Part shown: in pieces, positions 46,148 to 57,831 of the stretch
How the letters are laid out: every line of letters begins with the position of its first letter
Position numbering within the stretch: the stretch's first letter is position 1
DNA from: Ephemerocybe angulata
Taxonomy: Eukaryota > Basidiomycota > Agaricomycetes > Agaricales > Psathyrellaceae
Direction of reading: 5' to 3'
NCBI GenBank assembly: GCA_013368325.1
Contig: JAACJK010000224.1
Location: 558,001 to 622,000 of the forward strand
DNA length: 64,000 nucleotides
Made by a program: the position numbers and the translations under genes
The notes under the pieces: model-generated
The model's input: the letters and a program-made list of their open reading frames with translations, nothing else
What the model was told of the DNA's origin: nothing
The model's database searches: none

Positions 46148-47841
46148 ATGGAGTCTCCCAATGAAGACCGAGAGCAAAAGCTCATGACGAAACTGGGCTT
46201 CTCGTTCTTCATGTTCGGCTTGATCAACAATGGCGAGTTCAGTATCACCTTCAAGAGAGGTTCTTGACTTATTGAACATCAACACTACACAGTATTATAT
46301 GTCATAATCCTATCCGCTGCACTAGACCTTGTCCCGCCCTCAACACCGAAGGGAATCATAGCATTCTGTAATATCGCCCCAGCACTCGTCGCCAAAGTAG
46401 CATGGCCGTATATCCTCAAGGGTCGGATACGATACGCCAGGAGGCTCATAGGATGCTGCACCCTCAGCTTCCTTGGGATGCTGGTATGGTCTCCTCGTCT
46501 ATTTCCCCGCAGCAACGTAACCGTTTCACAGATCATCGCCTTTTTCGACGGACTCTTCGTCCGACTGCTTGGAATCTGCTTCGCATCGTTCTCATCTGGT
46601 CTTGGAGAGCTAACATTCCTCCAATTATCGACAACGTACTCACCACCGACCGTCGCTGGTCATGCAGTCGGCTACTTTGCATCTGGGACAGGTGCTGCAG
46701 GTCTTGTCGGCGCCTTCCTTTGGTGGGAAGTCCGAGGTCTTGGTGTTCGACTGGGTGTTGGAATGTCATCGGTGCGCTACTTCTTACTGTCTGTCACTAT
46801 CCGGTTTCTCAGGGATTATACAGGTCATGCCATTCCTTATACCCTTGACCTTTTTCTTCCTACTTCCCCACAATTCCGCTTTCCTGTTCTCGATCACTCC
46901 GACTGTGTACGACGACCAATTCAGCCCTCCACCCGCCCTCTCCGCCTTGCCATATACCCCAATAGCTGAGGCCGAAGACGAGGAAGGAGAAGAAGAAGGC
47001 ACATTCGCCCCTGGACCTACGAAAGGAATCCATTTGTCCGTGGCCGACAAGATTCGGCTTGTAAAACCCTTACTCCTGAAATACATGCTGCCGTTATGTG
47101 AGTTCCACCACTGCCCCGAAACGATTTCTTAGCTGACTGTTTCAAGTCTGTGTCTATCTATTCGAGTACACCATCAATCAGGGTATTGGTCCTACGCTCC
47201 TTTATGCCGTACCTTCGAAGGAATCGTCCTGGCTTCTCAGTAAGATTATACATTCTGTCCGAGACTATTATCCACTCTGGCAGGTACGTCCCTATTGCAT
47301 TCTCTCTAGTTTCTCGCCGTAGCATCGTCTGACATTCTGCAGCTCGTTTATCAAACATTCGTCTTCTTCTCTCGGTCGTCGATATCCATGGGCATCCCCC
47401 CTCTTCCCGAACGCCTTCTTCCTCTGCCATCAATCATTCAAGGCTGCATCCTCTTGACATTGGGATATGAGGCCGCTGTAGGGTTCTTTTCCGGGGAAAG
47501 CGACACCAAAAGTATATTCTTGGTGTTCTTCCTTGTATGTCTAGAAGGAATTTGTGGTGGTCTGGCATAGTACGCGCAACCAACTCCTCTCAAGCTAGAC
47601 TCTACTCTAACATCTTCCCAGCGTCAACGTATTCTATCGAATCAATCACGAACCCCCAGATGCGAGTATCCGCTACAATGACATCGAACTTACGCGCCAA
47701 GCGCGCGAGTTCAAGATTGGATCAATTGGGTTTGCGGACTCAACGGGAATCCTTCTTGCTTCCATCTTGGCTGTTCCGACTGAGGTGGGGCTGTGTAATG
47801 CTCAGGCAGCGAGGGGAAAGATGTTTTGTAAGGGGTTGTAA
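46148..47841 (+). CDS. BTN1: Battenin/CLN3 family lysosomal (vacuolar) membrane protein
   Basis: A multi-exon gene. I place the start at the ATG at 46148 (MESPNEDREQKLMTKLGFSF), since an earlier ATG at 45996 cannot be spliced into frame. The family sequence is clear: MFGLINNVLYVIILSAALDL, FCNIAPALVAKVAWPYI, GLGELTFLQLSTTYSPPTVA, GYFASGTGAAGLVGAF, then a loop rich in Glu and KPLLLKYMLPL, LFEYTINQGIGPTLLYA, and at the end VNVFYRINHEPPD. About ten membrane segments are expected. Yeast Btn1 lies in the vacuole/Golgi and affects pH and arginine handling. The first intron of the membrane part (46233-46292) starts with GCGAGT instead of GT. Confidence 0.9.
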
Positions 47842-48122
47842 CGGGATTCTTATGTGTACTTTAGATTGCTTTAATAGTGGTGATATCTTGCTGTGGATAG
47901 TTGCTTCGTTCCGATAGTCATCAGTGAACACTGCAGGAGTCCCTTGGTTCTGGTCATCGCTGCTCAGGTGGTCTGCAGAATGCTAGGCGCTTAGTATGCA
48001 TGACCATGCATCCGGTTAGTCACTTCTCCGAGCCGGATGTATGTACGGTAGCTATTAGGAGCTATTGCCCCTTTACCCCGCGTCGGGCCCACATTGGACT
48101 TGTTCTCAACCCCACACTATCC

Positions 48123-49067
48123 ATGACACCCCCCAACCCTCCACCAACCTCTTCAGAGCTGATCGTCTCGTCCCCAGCCGAGCATGTTCTGCTTCTCACA
48201 TTCAACAGGCCGAAGCAGCTGAACGCCATGACCCCACAAATGTCAGCGGACCTGCGCGCCGTACTCAACTGGTTCGAAGACGAGCCCAGCCTCTGGGTCG
48301 TCATCCTTACTGGCGCAGGCCGCGTCTTCTGCGCTGGGGCAGACCTCAAAGCCTGGAACAACGATCAGCAAAGCGGAATAACGAACGAACAGGAAGACGT
48401 GGTCGCGAACGTCTATGGCTTCGGCTCCGTTTCGCGCAGGCAGTCCAAGAAACCCATCCTTGCAGCCGTCACCGGGGGCGCCTACGGCGGTGGGATGGAG
48501 ATCGTGCTCAACTGCGACTACGTAGTTGCAGGAAACGACGCAAAGTTCGCGTTACCTGAGGTGAAGCGTGGGGTCATCGCGATTCAGGGGGGCATTCCGC
48601 GCCTCAGTCAGATTGCGGGACATCATCTTGCATCCGAGATGCTGTTGCTTGGGAGGACGGTATCTGCGGCTGATGCACAGGGCCGGTATGGATTTGTGAA
48701 TCGGATTGTGCCCGCCTCTGAGGTGGTCAAAACAGCGGTCGAGGTCGCCCTGGAGATAGTGGGGAATTCACCTGAAGCGGTGCAGGCGACCAAGAGGGGC
48801 TTGGTTCTGTCGCAAGAACACGGACATTCACAGATGCTCCTAAGCCACGTATGGGGAGAGGAGTGTAAGTCGGTCTATAAGGGGAACAATATCAAGGTAC
48901 GTTTCGGTTCGTCGTATCTGGTTCAGAGCCTTGCTTTCACTATCCCTGGAAGCATTGTATTCTACGTCTTGACTATGTATTTCTTACTGATTTGGGCCCT
49001 GTAGGAAGGACTCAAGGCCTTTGGAGAGAAAAGGGCGCCGCGATGGACGAACCCTGCAAAACTGTAA
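48123..49067 (+). CDS. Enoyl-CoA hydratase/isomerase family enzyme
   Basis: Two exons, 48123-48896 and 49005-49067, give 278 residues. Crotonase motifs: LLTFNRPKQLNAMTPQMSAD, ILTGAGRVFCAGADLKAW (oxyanion-hole GADL), AVTGGAYGGGMEIVLNCDYV and KFALPEVKRGVIAIQGG. In the second half of the site, Glu in LPEVKRG and a Gly-Gly replace the usual Glu-rich pair, so hydratase versus isomerase cannot be called. An upstream in-frame ATG at 48000 would add 41 residues. I prefer 48123 because the enzyme fold starts soon after it. No C-terminal SKL signal. Substrate unknown. Confidence 0.85.
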
Positions 49068-49440
49068 CCTTAACATGTAAATTTTTTATTGTTTATAGCC
49101 ATACGTCCTCATAGGCGCCGAAGCGCTAAAATTCAGCTTGAGGTTGCTTGAATCTATTAAAAAAGGCGTCGGGGAACATTGTGCTTGGCTGTTTTTCTCG
49201 GATATTCTTCACTGGATTGATAGACAGTAAGGCCTGTCTCTCCCGACACCCATAAGCCGGAATAAGAGCGGGTGAACTTGGAACATCGATATTGGCCTCC
49301 GTCACAATATATATCAAGAGGGTCTTGGAGCTACAAGGTTGTGAATGCAGACTGTATTTATCGAAATGATTTCAATAAGGTAGAGAAATGAATGGATAAA
49401 TCTAAATGTTCAGTCGAAGCAACAGCGAATTGGCTGGGAT

Positions 49441-50147
49441 CTATTTAAGGTCCCAGCGACGGGCGTCCTCGTAAACGTAGGATACTTCGAGGTTCCAGAA
49501 GTATCCGTCGAAGAAGATGTTGCGCAGCCGGATGCGGTCGTAGGTGACATGCGCGGGCCCGAGTCGAATGCCTGGCGCCCTGAAATGCTGGTGGTGCTAG
49601 GATGCGAAGTCAGCAAAGTTGCGGCATCGTGTATGAATAGAAAGCTAGGTACCTCGTCATAGAAGGACTTGAAGATGGTAGCCACCTGTCGAGCCAGGTC
49701 GCCAATAGTTGTATCCATGCGAATATTCTTATAGTAGCCCAAGTGCTGATAACCAGGCCACTGAAGCGACGTTAGCATCAGTAGTACAAATGTCAATTTG
49801 GGAAAACTCACAGTGATGGAAAGCTGGGCCCGTGGGCCCCTCGCCAGTATATCCTCGCGAAGGAGGGTGCTCATGGGCGTGTGGCGCAGCTCGACACCTT
49901 CACCGCCGTACTCGCACTCCGTGAAGGCCACGCCGACCGTGGCCTGGGGCGAGGTGATGCTCTCCTTGGTATGGAAGTAGATAGCAAAGGTGCCCTCGAC
50001 GCGATTTCCAACAATGTCGGTACGCATCCCCGCGTGCCAATGGTCCCTTGGCAGACCCATGGCGTGGTAGTCGACGGCGTTGCGCCGTTCGAAGATAGGA
50101 CCATGAGGATCCTGAGGGTAGTAAACCGGTTGGGTGTTGAAGCTCAT
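49441..50147 (-). CDS. Conserved-looking three-exon gene, unknown function
   Basis: Exons 50147-49812, 49760-49653 and 49596-49441, all phase 0, give 199 residues. The sequence is compact and rich in aromatic residues (YHAMGLPRDHWHAGMRTDIV, EGTFAIYFHTKESITSP, WPGYQHLGYYKNIRMDTTIG, IRLRNIFFDGYFWNLEVSYV). This suggests a folded single domain. No signal peptide, membrane segment or catalytic signature that I know. Its 3' end faces the enoyl-CoA hydratase gene. Confidence 0.7.
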
Positions 50148-50868
50148 TGCGACGTAGAAGACTTGAGAGCTTGGTGGATAAGTGGGCGGTAGCTAGCTGA
50201 TAGCAAGTGAGGCTGTCTGTAGCAGACTGGTGAAGAGAAAGGCTGAGTATGCCTCTGGTTAAATACCCTGTCGGTGGTTCATCTATGTTGCATTGAGGGC
50301 TCATGCAGGAGGCACCAAGCAACTCGAGACCAGGCTTTGTTGCAGAGAATGGCAACATAGCAGCGGCAACGATGAGCCTGTCGCATGTCTTGTGGAAGCC
50401 AGGGCTTTGACCAAATGACAATGGCTGGCCCGCCTGTTACCCTGAAAGGCATCGCGATCGCTTAATTTGACCATTACGTTCGTGTCGAAACAAAGAACAC
50501 GTGGGGAGGTCGAGCAAAGCAGGTCGATCTTTAGCGCCGAGGAAGATTCTCTTGCTTTGTCCTGAAGGGAAAGAGGGGCTTGAGCAGGGCCTTTTCAACG
50601 AGATATCAAGTGCCTACCGTGGCCTCAAAATGTTTGTCGCGGCACCGCAAGGTCATTGAGAAGGAAAGCAGAGTTGCTCAAATTATATGTGGAATCGGGA
50701 AAGGGCTAAAGACCCGCCGCAACTTTCGTGCATTTTACGCGTTACCAGACGTGTACAGAAAGACGCTATAGCACTAAACCTTGGCTTTTTTTATGTTAAC
50801 GCAAAATATACTTGAGGATAGGACTTTTCTAAGCTCCCTTTGCTCCATGCCTTGCACTCTGAATCGAA

Positions 50869-51701
50869 CTACATCCGTTCCATCATCATGACTGGAGTGG
50901 TGATCGCCCCAGCCCCTGTTGCGCGCTCGCCATCAGGAAGGGCCTATATGTATGACGCATTGAGTTATGAACCCATGTATTCGTAGCATGGGTACTCACT
51001 GCAGCTTCTTTTGCATATTTATCAGCTTCATTCCAAGCCCTTGGGATCAGCCAAAACTGAACATGGCAGTTGTATTCCTCCACCTCGCGGATTTTGGCGT
51101 AGAGCGCCACCCACAAATCCTTGTTCTTCACTTGTGTCCCAGAGCTAGTCTTCCAGCCATTTTCCTTCCACTTATGAATCCTCTCAGATATACCAAGGAC
51201 AAGATACTCGCTATCGGTCGCGAGGATGATGTTCTCGAAGCCCTCGCCTCCCCAAACCCTCAGTCCGAGTGCCACAAGGGCCGCTCGAAGCTCTGCCCGA
51301 TTGCTGGTATGCGGAACTCCATCGAGTGGCAGCGCGTCCTTAATTGGGTTATACCAGTCGGAGGGAGCAAAGACTACTGCTGCTCCAGCGCGAGGCTCGC
51401 GAGGGCCGTCCGGCCCAGCTCCGTTGTCCAGACACGCGCCGTCGATGAAGAATAGTCCTTGTTGGCGCTTCTTATCATTCTTCCTAACGAACCGATACCC
51501 GCGCACAGATCCAGCATTCGGCTGTACTGAAAAGAGATCGCTCGGTGTTGCGTTTGGGGGGTTGGGATGGAAAATCCGGTTGCGATCTGCGATGCCACTG
51601 GGGATGGGGGATGCTGACGTCCAGGATTCTGGCATCCACAAACGCGTCGGTGTAGGAGGGATTGGTTGGGTATGAAGCTGGGGAGGAACCTGTGTTGCCA
51701 T
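50869..51701 (-). CDS. RNase H-like domain protein
   Basis: Two exons, 51701-51000 and 50943-50869, give 258 residues. The RNase H fold carries all four acidic sites: FFIDGACLDNG (Asp), SNRAELRAALVAL (Glu), ILATDSEYLVLG (Asp) and RAWNEADKYAKEAA (Asp, last site), plus KWKENGWKTSSGTQVKNKDL typical of cellular RNase H1. The N-terminal 70 residues are Pro/Thr-rich and lack the hybrid-binding domain. It should cleave RNA in RNA-DNA hybrids. Proteins of this kind are widespread in filamentous fungi beside a separate housekeeping RNase H1, so the cellular role is open. It is not flanked by retroelement sequence. Confidence 0.82.
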
Positions 51702-52570
51702 TTTTGCGCGTGGCGGGCTAAGGGATGTGAGGGTACGAGTTGAACACGCGTACAGTCTCAGAGTTGCGAAAGAAGTACTTCGGAGAAATAGGGGCTACAT
51801 ACTTACCCCGAACTTCGGCAAATGCCGATCGCCCAATCAATGCTGCAGACAAGCAAACCCAAATACGGCATTGCAATATTTTTGTTTCGTCGCGACGATG
51901 CGCTTTCTCCCTCAACCACGACAGATGAAAAACCGCGAGGCTCGCCCCGTACCGAGAGAGGGATCTTCCTTCTCTCAAACTTCGCGAGCGGGTTAAGGTC
52001 TGAGTATTCTAGTCATTCTCGATCGGTTCTAGCTGGACCAGGGCTCTAAAGGCCTTCGCAGCGTATCAGAAATCCGACTCCAATTTCATGGCGGTCTCTC
52101 GGGGCCGGACCCAAAGACGGGCTTTCAGCCAAGAGGGTCATTCCCTTTTGCTAGGGAAAGTGGAGATGGTGGTCTTGGAATTCGCTGCAATGACCGGGCT
52201 GGCCGCTTTCGACTCGCGGGTCACGGTGGAAACACTGCGTCTGCGAGGCGGTCGGTCCTTTAGCTCACTTCGCGGTGCATCTTTCATGGGTCTTCCGATT
52301 GGGAGATCCTTGGTGTAACTCGATTCAGACTACTCTTCGTCTGTCGTGGCTCATGGCGTTATGCCAATTTTTTCCTTGTTTGCTCGTCTCCGACGAGTTG
52401 ATTGTGCTTGACACGATCGGTAGTGGAAGTGACTAGTTCGTGATAGTGAGTCGGATGGGCGATTCTGGAGATTCGGCGGTTCTGATCTTCGCAGATAGTT
52501 CTCGAGATGTCAATGTAATAATACAGTCCAATTTGATCGACTTCCTTCATCTTTACCATCCTCCGACACC
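51702..52570. other. Intergenic region
   Basis: I see no gene I can support. A minus-strand frame at about 52145-52310 (about 50-70 residues, Arg/Ser/Thr-rich) stays open but has no clear start or splice context. Confidence 0.4.
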
Positions 52571-53082
52571 ATGCCAATATCGCTCGCCCTCGACAAAACT
52601 GCTTTGATCTTCATACCGCCGCCACCAACCTCGAGTCATGCGCAATCGCCAATAGTTGTGCAGGTTATCATCAAGGCTGCCCGGTGAGCGTGACATGCAG
52701 CATACAACCATATAATCCTCATCAACGAAGTAAAAATGTGGATCGAGAGAAGAAGATCTTTGCAGCTGCGCATGAAGAGATAACGGTTTGCACCACCATC
52801 TAACGTCTTGGATAACGACTTAAAAGCCCCAGAATGCGCTCCAAGCGCTGCTCGCTACGCAGGTGTATACGGAGCACCCAGAAAGAGTTGTTGTTGAAGG
52901 GAATAGCTTCTCGTTATACGGCAGTGAGTGCTATGGTACCTTTTCTGGTCTCGTTCTCTCAACGATAACATCTAGGACGCAAAGACTGGGCGCTGGCAAA
53001 TCGATTACAACTTACGTGGGGAGGAACGCCAATCCGATGCTCGCAGCACAAATGGCGCTTCATTTTCGAAGTCATGGGGTAA
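52571..53082 (+). CDS. Small four-exon gene, unknown function
   Basis: Exons 52571-52663, 52750-52785, 52833-52923 and 52976-53082 join in frame to 108 residues. The second exon is only 36 nt. The protein begins MPISLALDKTALIFIPPPPT. The middle is helical (KKIFAAAHEEITNALQALLA, VYTEHPERVVVEGNSFSLYG) and it ends RKDWALANRLQLTW and a basic C-terminus. No known motif. Support rests on agreement of three splice phases. The acceptor of exon 2 (CGAGAG) is weak, so the join there is the least certain. Confidence 0.5.
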
Positions 53083-53222
53083 AATAGCGCATATATTCAG
53101 TCGTGCGAGCGCGGGCGGGACTTCAATCCCAGATGTACTAGCTCAAGGATCTGGTGCCTTCTTCTCCTCCATACCGCTTCGACATTCGACGATACCAAAC
53201 AGATAAGCCTCGATCACGAAAG

Positions 53223-54817
53223 ATGACAAGCCAATGCTGGATAGTACTGCAGAACGAAGATCTCCTCAAGGAAATCATGCTCAAACTCGAACCACAGCGG
53301 GGCGAGCCCAAATACAACCCCTCACACCTTTTGAACATGGCTTTGACTTGCAAGGCGTTCACTGGACCAGCCCTCGATAGCCTATGGCGGTCACTGAAGT
53401 CATACACACCCCTCGTCCGGCTCCTACCATCCCGGAGCTCTACTGGGAGAGAATGCGATGTTCGTGTCTAATGGTTCTTCGTACCAGCATTCGGTTTCAT
53501 TGACGATGATTGTCGGCATACCACGCACAGACCCCCAAGAAGTGGTCTATATTCGAGACGTACTCGAACCGGATTAAACATATTGTCCTTCAACCCGACC
53601 CCGCAGATTTGCAAGACGGCGTCGACGCGTCGTTTAATCCACTCCTCGATATCCTAGGCGCCCCGGGACCAGTCTTCTCCAAGCTTCAAATGGTGGAGAT
53701 ACCGTGTAGCGTAACGGGCCACCCGTTTTCTAGGTTCATCGCCAACCTCCAACTGTTTTCGCAACTGGAAACTATGCACCTCTCCCTTCACCCCGCTGCG
53801 CTCTCCAGCATCATCCAACTTGACGGCTTAACGGCTCTGCGCACTCTCCGCCTCACGGTCGCTCACTACGACAGGCGCTATCCCCAGACTGAAAGCCTTT
53901 CTAATGAACCGTTGGATGCCTCGCTTTCTAGCGCCACAAATAGTTCGCTCGAACCACACCTCCCAAACCTAATAAATCTATCGGTAACAAGCGATCGCCA
54001 AACCATGGTAGAGGCGATCGGGATTCTTCCCCTTTCCTCATTTCGCACCATCCGAATGTCCATCTACGAGTGCAGTCAACCAGGTGCAATCGAGCAAAAT
54101 GCTTGGGGGAAGCTCTTTGGTCACCTATCGAGGTGTTCCAGGGAGACGCTCGAAGTGTTTTCTCTAGCATACGCCCCAAACGAGCTTCAAGTTGACGCCT
54201 CCAATTGCTTGCGTGGAGAACACCTTCGTCTGATGTTCAATGCCACCCCTTTCATTGCGCTCCGTCGTTTCAACCTTTCTGGCGTGCCACTCTCGGTGAC
54301 AGATCAGGATATATCTGCCGTCCTGGAAAACTTTCCCAAGCTTTCACTTCTCGCCCTCCCCCGACACCTACCTTCCAGCCCATATAATGGGGTACAATTA
54401 TGGAGCTCCCTTCTCGCCGTTGCCCGAGCGTGTCCCGAGATTCAAATCCTCGACATGCCGCTCGGAATTATTGGCGACCACCTCGGCTTGCCTGCTCTCG
54501 ATCCTATTACACTACCTGTCGCCAACTCAAGCCTACAGGTCCTGCACTTGCATTTGGCGTACACGGAGGCTCTCCGCAGTCCTCACGCGACTTCGAAATA
54601 CTCAAACCCTGGGGTGAAGGAGTCGCGCCGGCCTTTCGTGGAACCCACGCTCTCACCTGAACAGATGATGAAGATCTTTGAATGGCTTCTATGTGTTTTC
54701 CCTCGAATGAAGGTGTTTGGGATCGAGCAGGAGGGGCGTGGGCTTGGGATGACTGATGTCTTCCACGCGTTTGCGAACAAGCTTCTGCGGAAGAGGAAAC
54801 GAAGGGTCTCAAAGTGA
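53223..54817 (+). CDS. F-box/LRR-like protein
   Basis: Two exons, 53223-53459 and 53531-54817, give 507 residues. The N-terminus has an F-box-like region: LLKEIMLKLEP, SHLLNMALTCKAFTGPALDS, LWRSLKSYTPLVRLLPS. The remainder is a run of leucine-rich, irregular repeats (LETMHLSLHPAALSSIIQLD, LRTLRLTVAHY, LPNLINLSV, ALRRFNLSGVPLSVT, KLSLLALPRHLPSS). Agaricomycete genomes hold large families of such proteins, presumed substrate receptors of SCF ubiquitin ligases. The target is unknown. The intron donor GTTCGT is unusual but the phase fits. Confidence 0.8.
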
Positions 54818-54913
54818 CGGAGGACAAAAAGGACCAGTCTCTTCAAATGGGACAGAAGTACATACGGTAGGGAAGCCACTGTATCCCTAATATCTCAGAC
54901 AGACAATCGTACT

Positions 54914-55759
54914 CTATGAGACCAAGCCGAACAACCCAGCAACGGGTTGCCCCAGACCAGTCGCATTGGCAAAGCTGCTGAGACTCCAATTCGCGGTCGG
55001 TGTGCTTGATGTAACCAAGCGTTGCTCGTTGAACGTAGGACTCTGCTTGAAAGCCAAGAATACGAATCTGTGCATCCAATTCAAAATGTTAGAAATCGCA
55101 TTCGATCATGGGACCAGGGAACCTGGCGATTGAAAAATAGTGCGTACCGGTGAGCCCTGGAAGTTGACGCTGGCTGGGTCCAGTTCGTGTAGTATTTGAT
55201 CGGCGCGCCTCCAGGAGTGCCGTCGAACGCGGTCTCGAGGGCACCCGTTCTCCAGTTATACACGTAGTCTGAGGCCAGGAAGCGGCGGACCTGCCCGGAT
55301 GCTCCGCCGTCCAGGTCGACGATGGCGACGACGTAGGGGCCGACGTAGGCATCCTCGCCGGCACCATAAAAGTCGAAATGGGGGCTCGCGAACATTTCTA
55401 GTGATGCTACAGTGAGATGCATGTTCTCGTTGGTCTTGTGGATATGATATACTGACCGCTAGCCTTGATAGAACTGCCTGACTGGAAGAGGAAGCTGGAC
55501 CAGTCGTTGAAGTCGTATGTCGCAGAGATAAGGTAGGATGGGTTGAAGGGAATGCCGATGTCAGAGGGGATCTAATCATGGTAGACAGAATGTCAGTCAT
55601 GAACAGAGGCATGAAGGGGTATGGTTGAGCCCAGGGTTGCTTCACAATACTGACTTTGGCTAGGGTGAACCTAGAAACAACAGTGCTAATGTCGCTGTCC
55701 TGTGCAAAGACACATGCCGCCAAAGAGCCGAGAGCGATGAGCGAGGAGGTAAAACGCAT
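54914..55759 (-). CDS. Secreted PEBP-like protein
   Basis: Four exons, about 211 residues. A signal peptide is clear (MRFTSSLIALGSLAACVFAQ). The body follows the fungal phosphatidylethanolamine-binding-like pattern: ISTVVSRFTLAK, IPSDIGIPFNPSYLISATYD, PYVVAIVDLDGG, QVRRFLASDYVYNW and, after a 15-residue linker, the HRFVFLAFKQSPTFNE strand, with ANATGLGQPVAGLFGLVS at the end. PEBP folds bind phosphate-bearing ligands. In the core motif, DLDGG takes the place of the usual DPDAP, and the expected HxW and GxHR residues are partly absent, so ligand binding may be altered. Likely extracellular or wall-associated. Confidence 0.72.
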
Positions 55760-57063
55760 AGTATGAGACGTCCAGCAGAGCACTGCAAATCAACTCAATA
55801 GGTAGGGGCATTATATAGTTTATACCATGAGAACGGCTCGGGAGATTGTGTACATAGCCGTTAGCGCCCTGGGCCTTCGCTTCGCCTTCCCCACTCTGGC
55901 CCCTCTCCCCCACATGGCAAAGTCGTCATCAGACCCGAAGGCTTACAAGGCTTGATTCCGGGAGGGTTCTTCGAACGCTATAGTCAGATGTCTCTGGGTA
56001 AGTCGACCGAGCGTCGACCTCACGACGGTGCTTCTGTGATGGACCGTGCGAGTGAGCGCATGTGGAGAAGAACATAAGGAAAGTTACATCGTTTCAAGAG
56101 TATTGGTAGTATGAACCTTTGAACTTGTGGCTCCCCCGTGTCCGAGCTCAGGAACACAGGTTCCGAGATGCGTTGCATCACAGGTTTACGAAGCTAGAGT
56201 TCGATGGTAGTATTGGCACTGTGGACTCTGGGAGGATTGAGTGAAGGGGTCCAATCGATACATCCGAACTACCTCGTCATTTGGAGAATAAAGGCGGGTT
56301 ATGGTTGTGAAACGATGCTTTAATCGCATCCATGAGCCCACTGTAAATGGCACCTGCAAATATCCGGGTTGAGCAATCTTACACACTGCTCGTTCGTTGT
56401 ATGAAGAACATAACGATGGGAGGAACTCCGACCGACTTGAGAGGTTCGAGGCCGGCGCCGGCTCTGGACGGCATACCTCCGACATAAGACTCGTAGATGC
56501 TAATACAGCGGGCGGTATACTATGGAGAACAGACTAAAAGGCCGACTAAAGGCAACTAATGCCACGGGCGCCTAATCCAAGCCGCCCCAAGATTGATGTT
56601 TTGATTGTCGAAATGGAAAGGGATGAACTGACCTGAGGCTTTATGCGAGAATCCTATGTACACTCGCAAAACTTTGGTACTTTCCTCTCCCTTGGTGTGA
56701 CTGAAGGAAAGAAAAGACGCCTTATAGCCGGGAATTAAACCCAGGAATGGGGGGTGCGAGGGGAAATTTAGAATTCTCGGGCGTATACCCCGCATCGTCC
56801 CTAGCCGGTGCTTATAAGACAAGGTCCAAGGTCTGGTTCCCCATAATGTGAAATGGGTCGAGTTCAACCTCCTGGTAGCCTTAAGAGTAGTAGTGGTCGA
56901 AAGCACCCAATGCATGCAGTCAAGAAAAAGGTATGGAGCCTTGAGATTCGGCCTCCTCGTACATCATATTCTAATCTATGGCCTGTTGCCTTCAGCCTTC
57001 GCAAAAATTCAAGAGTCAAGGCTCATTGTCCAAGGAAGAGGTGAGAATGGCAAAAAGACAATC
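55760..57063. other. Intergenic region with a tRNA relic
   Basis: No protein gene that I can support in 1.3 kb. It contains a decayed tRNA-Pro at about 56720-56823 and a GGCGCCTAA motif at 56568. Confidence 0.5.
56720..56823 (-). pseudogene. Degenerate tRNA-Pro relic
   Basis: On the plus strand the words CCGGGAATTRAACCCRGGA are shared with the intact tRNA-Pro at 57064 (R marks the differing bases). On the minus strand GTCTTATA at one end pairs with TATAAGGC at the other. A T arm can form (CTGGG-TTTAATT-CCCGG), but the D and anticodon arms are not recognisable. The bases that differ from the intact T arm are mainly C-to-T changes. Confidence 0.4.
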
Positions 57064-57150
57064 GGGCCTGACCGGGAATTGAACCCGGGACCTCCTCGAT
57101 TTGATGACTAAGCACCCTAACAAGGAATCATACTACTAGACCATCAGGCC
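57064..57150 (-). tRNA. tRNA-Pro(AGG) with intron
   Basis: 87 nt from 57150 to 57064 on the minus strand. The acceptor stem GGCCTGA/TCAGGCC is perfect. The D arm region reads TGGTCTAGTAGTATGA. The anticodon stem is CCTTG/CGAGG with loop TTAGGG...T, so the anticodon is AGG. A 15-nt intron follows position 37 (TGCTTAGTCATCAAA). The T arm is CCGGG-TTCAATT-CCCGG and the discriminator is C. The overall sequence is close to eukaryotic tRNA-Pro. CCA is not encoded, as usual. Confidence 0.93.
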
Positions 57151-57831
57151 GATGAGTGTTGAGCTTATCTTTGCCATGATCACGGCCGTAGCCTCTAGCG
57201 CCGGACTGAGGCAGCGCTATTGCCCGCCCATGTCAGGGCAAGACCGCGAGAAAGGCAAATATTCGAGCGGCACTTGACCTCATGAAGAGCCATTTGACCT
57301 CGAACGACGTTTCCCGCTGTGTTTACGCCCAAGGTCCAATTCCCCGAGAATGTTCAATGCAATGATCATTTTCCTGTGTGTGCAGTGCCATGCAGATCAA
57401 ACGGGCGGGCTATCATCTGTACCAGTATTCACGCAGGAAAGATTGCTGGTGGTCCCAATGCCCAAGCACTAGTCGGAATCCTGGAGGTTTGGAGCATCCT
57501 GAGCAGAGTCGATGGTGGATGGCGAAAAGAGCGCCTCGGCAGAGGTGCCTGTGAATCTGAGATGATGGCCGGTGATGAACTTTCGTGAGAAAGGGCTGAT
57601 TCTGGCAGTGCTGCGATGTCCACAGCTCTGTTTGCGTAACCCCCATCTTATTCCTGAGCGCCTCTGTGACTCGTATGTAGAAATCTTGTCCGGGCTCTAT
57701 CTCGTCTTCCCCCTCGTTACACCGCCCTAGAAGACCCCCTAATCGCACTCGAGGACCCGCAACTCGGACCCCTACGAAGCTGGCAACCCTCACGCCATCC
57801 TCAGTGCTACGCCCATATTACCCAGCCGACG

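Noticed and set aside
45996..46187. Earlier ATG for the CLN3 gene
   Set aside because: Its frame cannot be joined to the membrane region by any reasonable splice; the ATG at 46148 reads straight into the conserved sequence.
51000..51701. RNase H gene as a fragment of a retroelement
   Set aside because: It has its own intron, a complete set of cellular RNase H1-like motifs and a proper stop, with no reverse transcriptase or LTR nearby.
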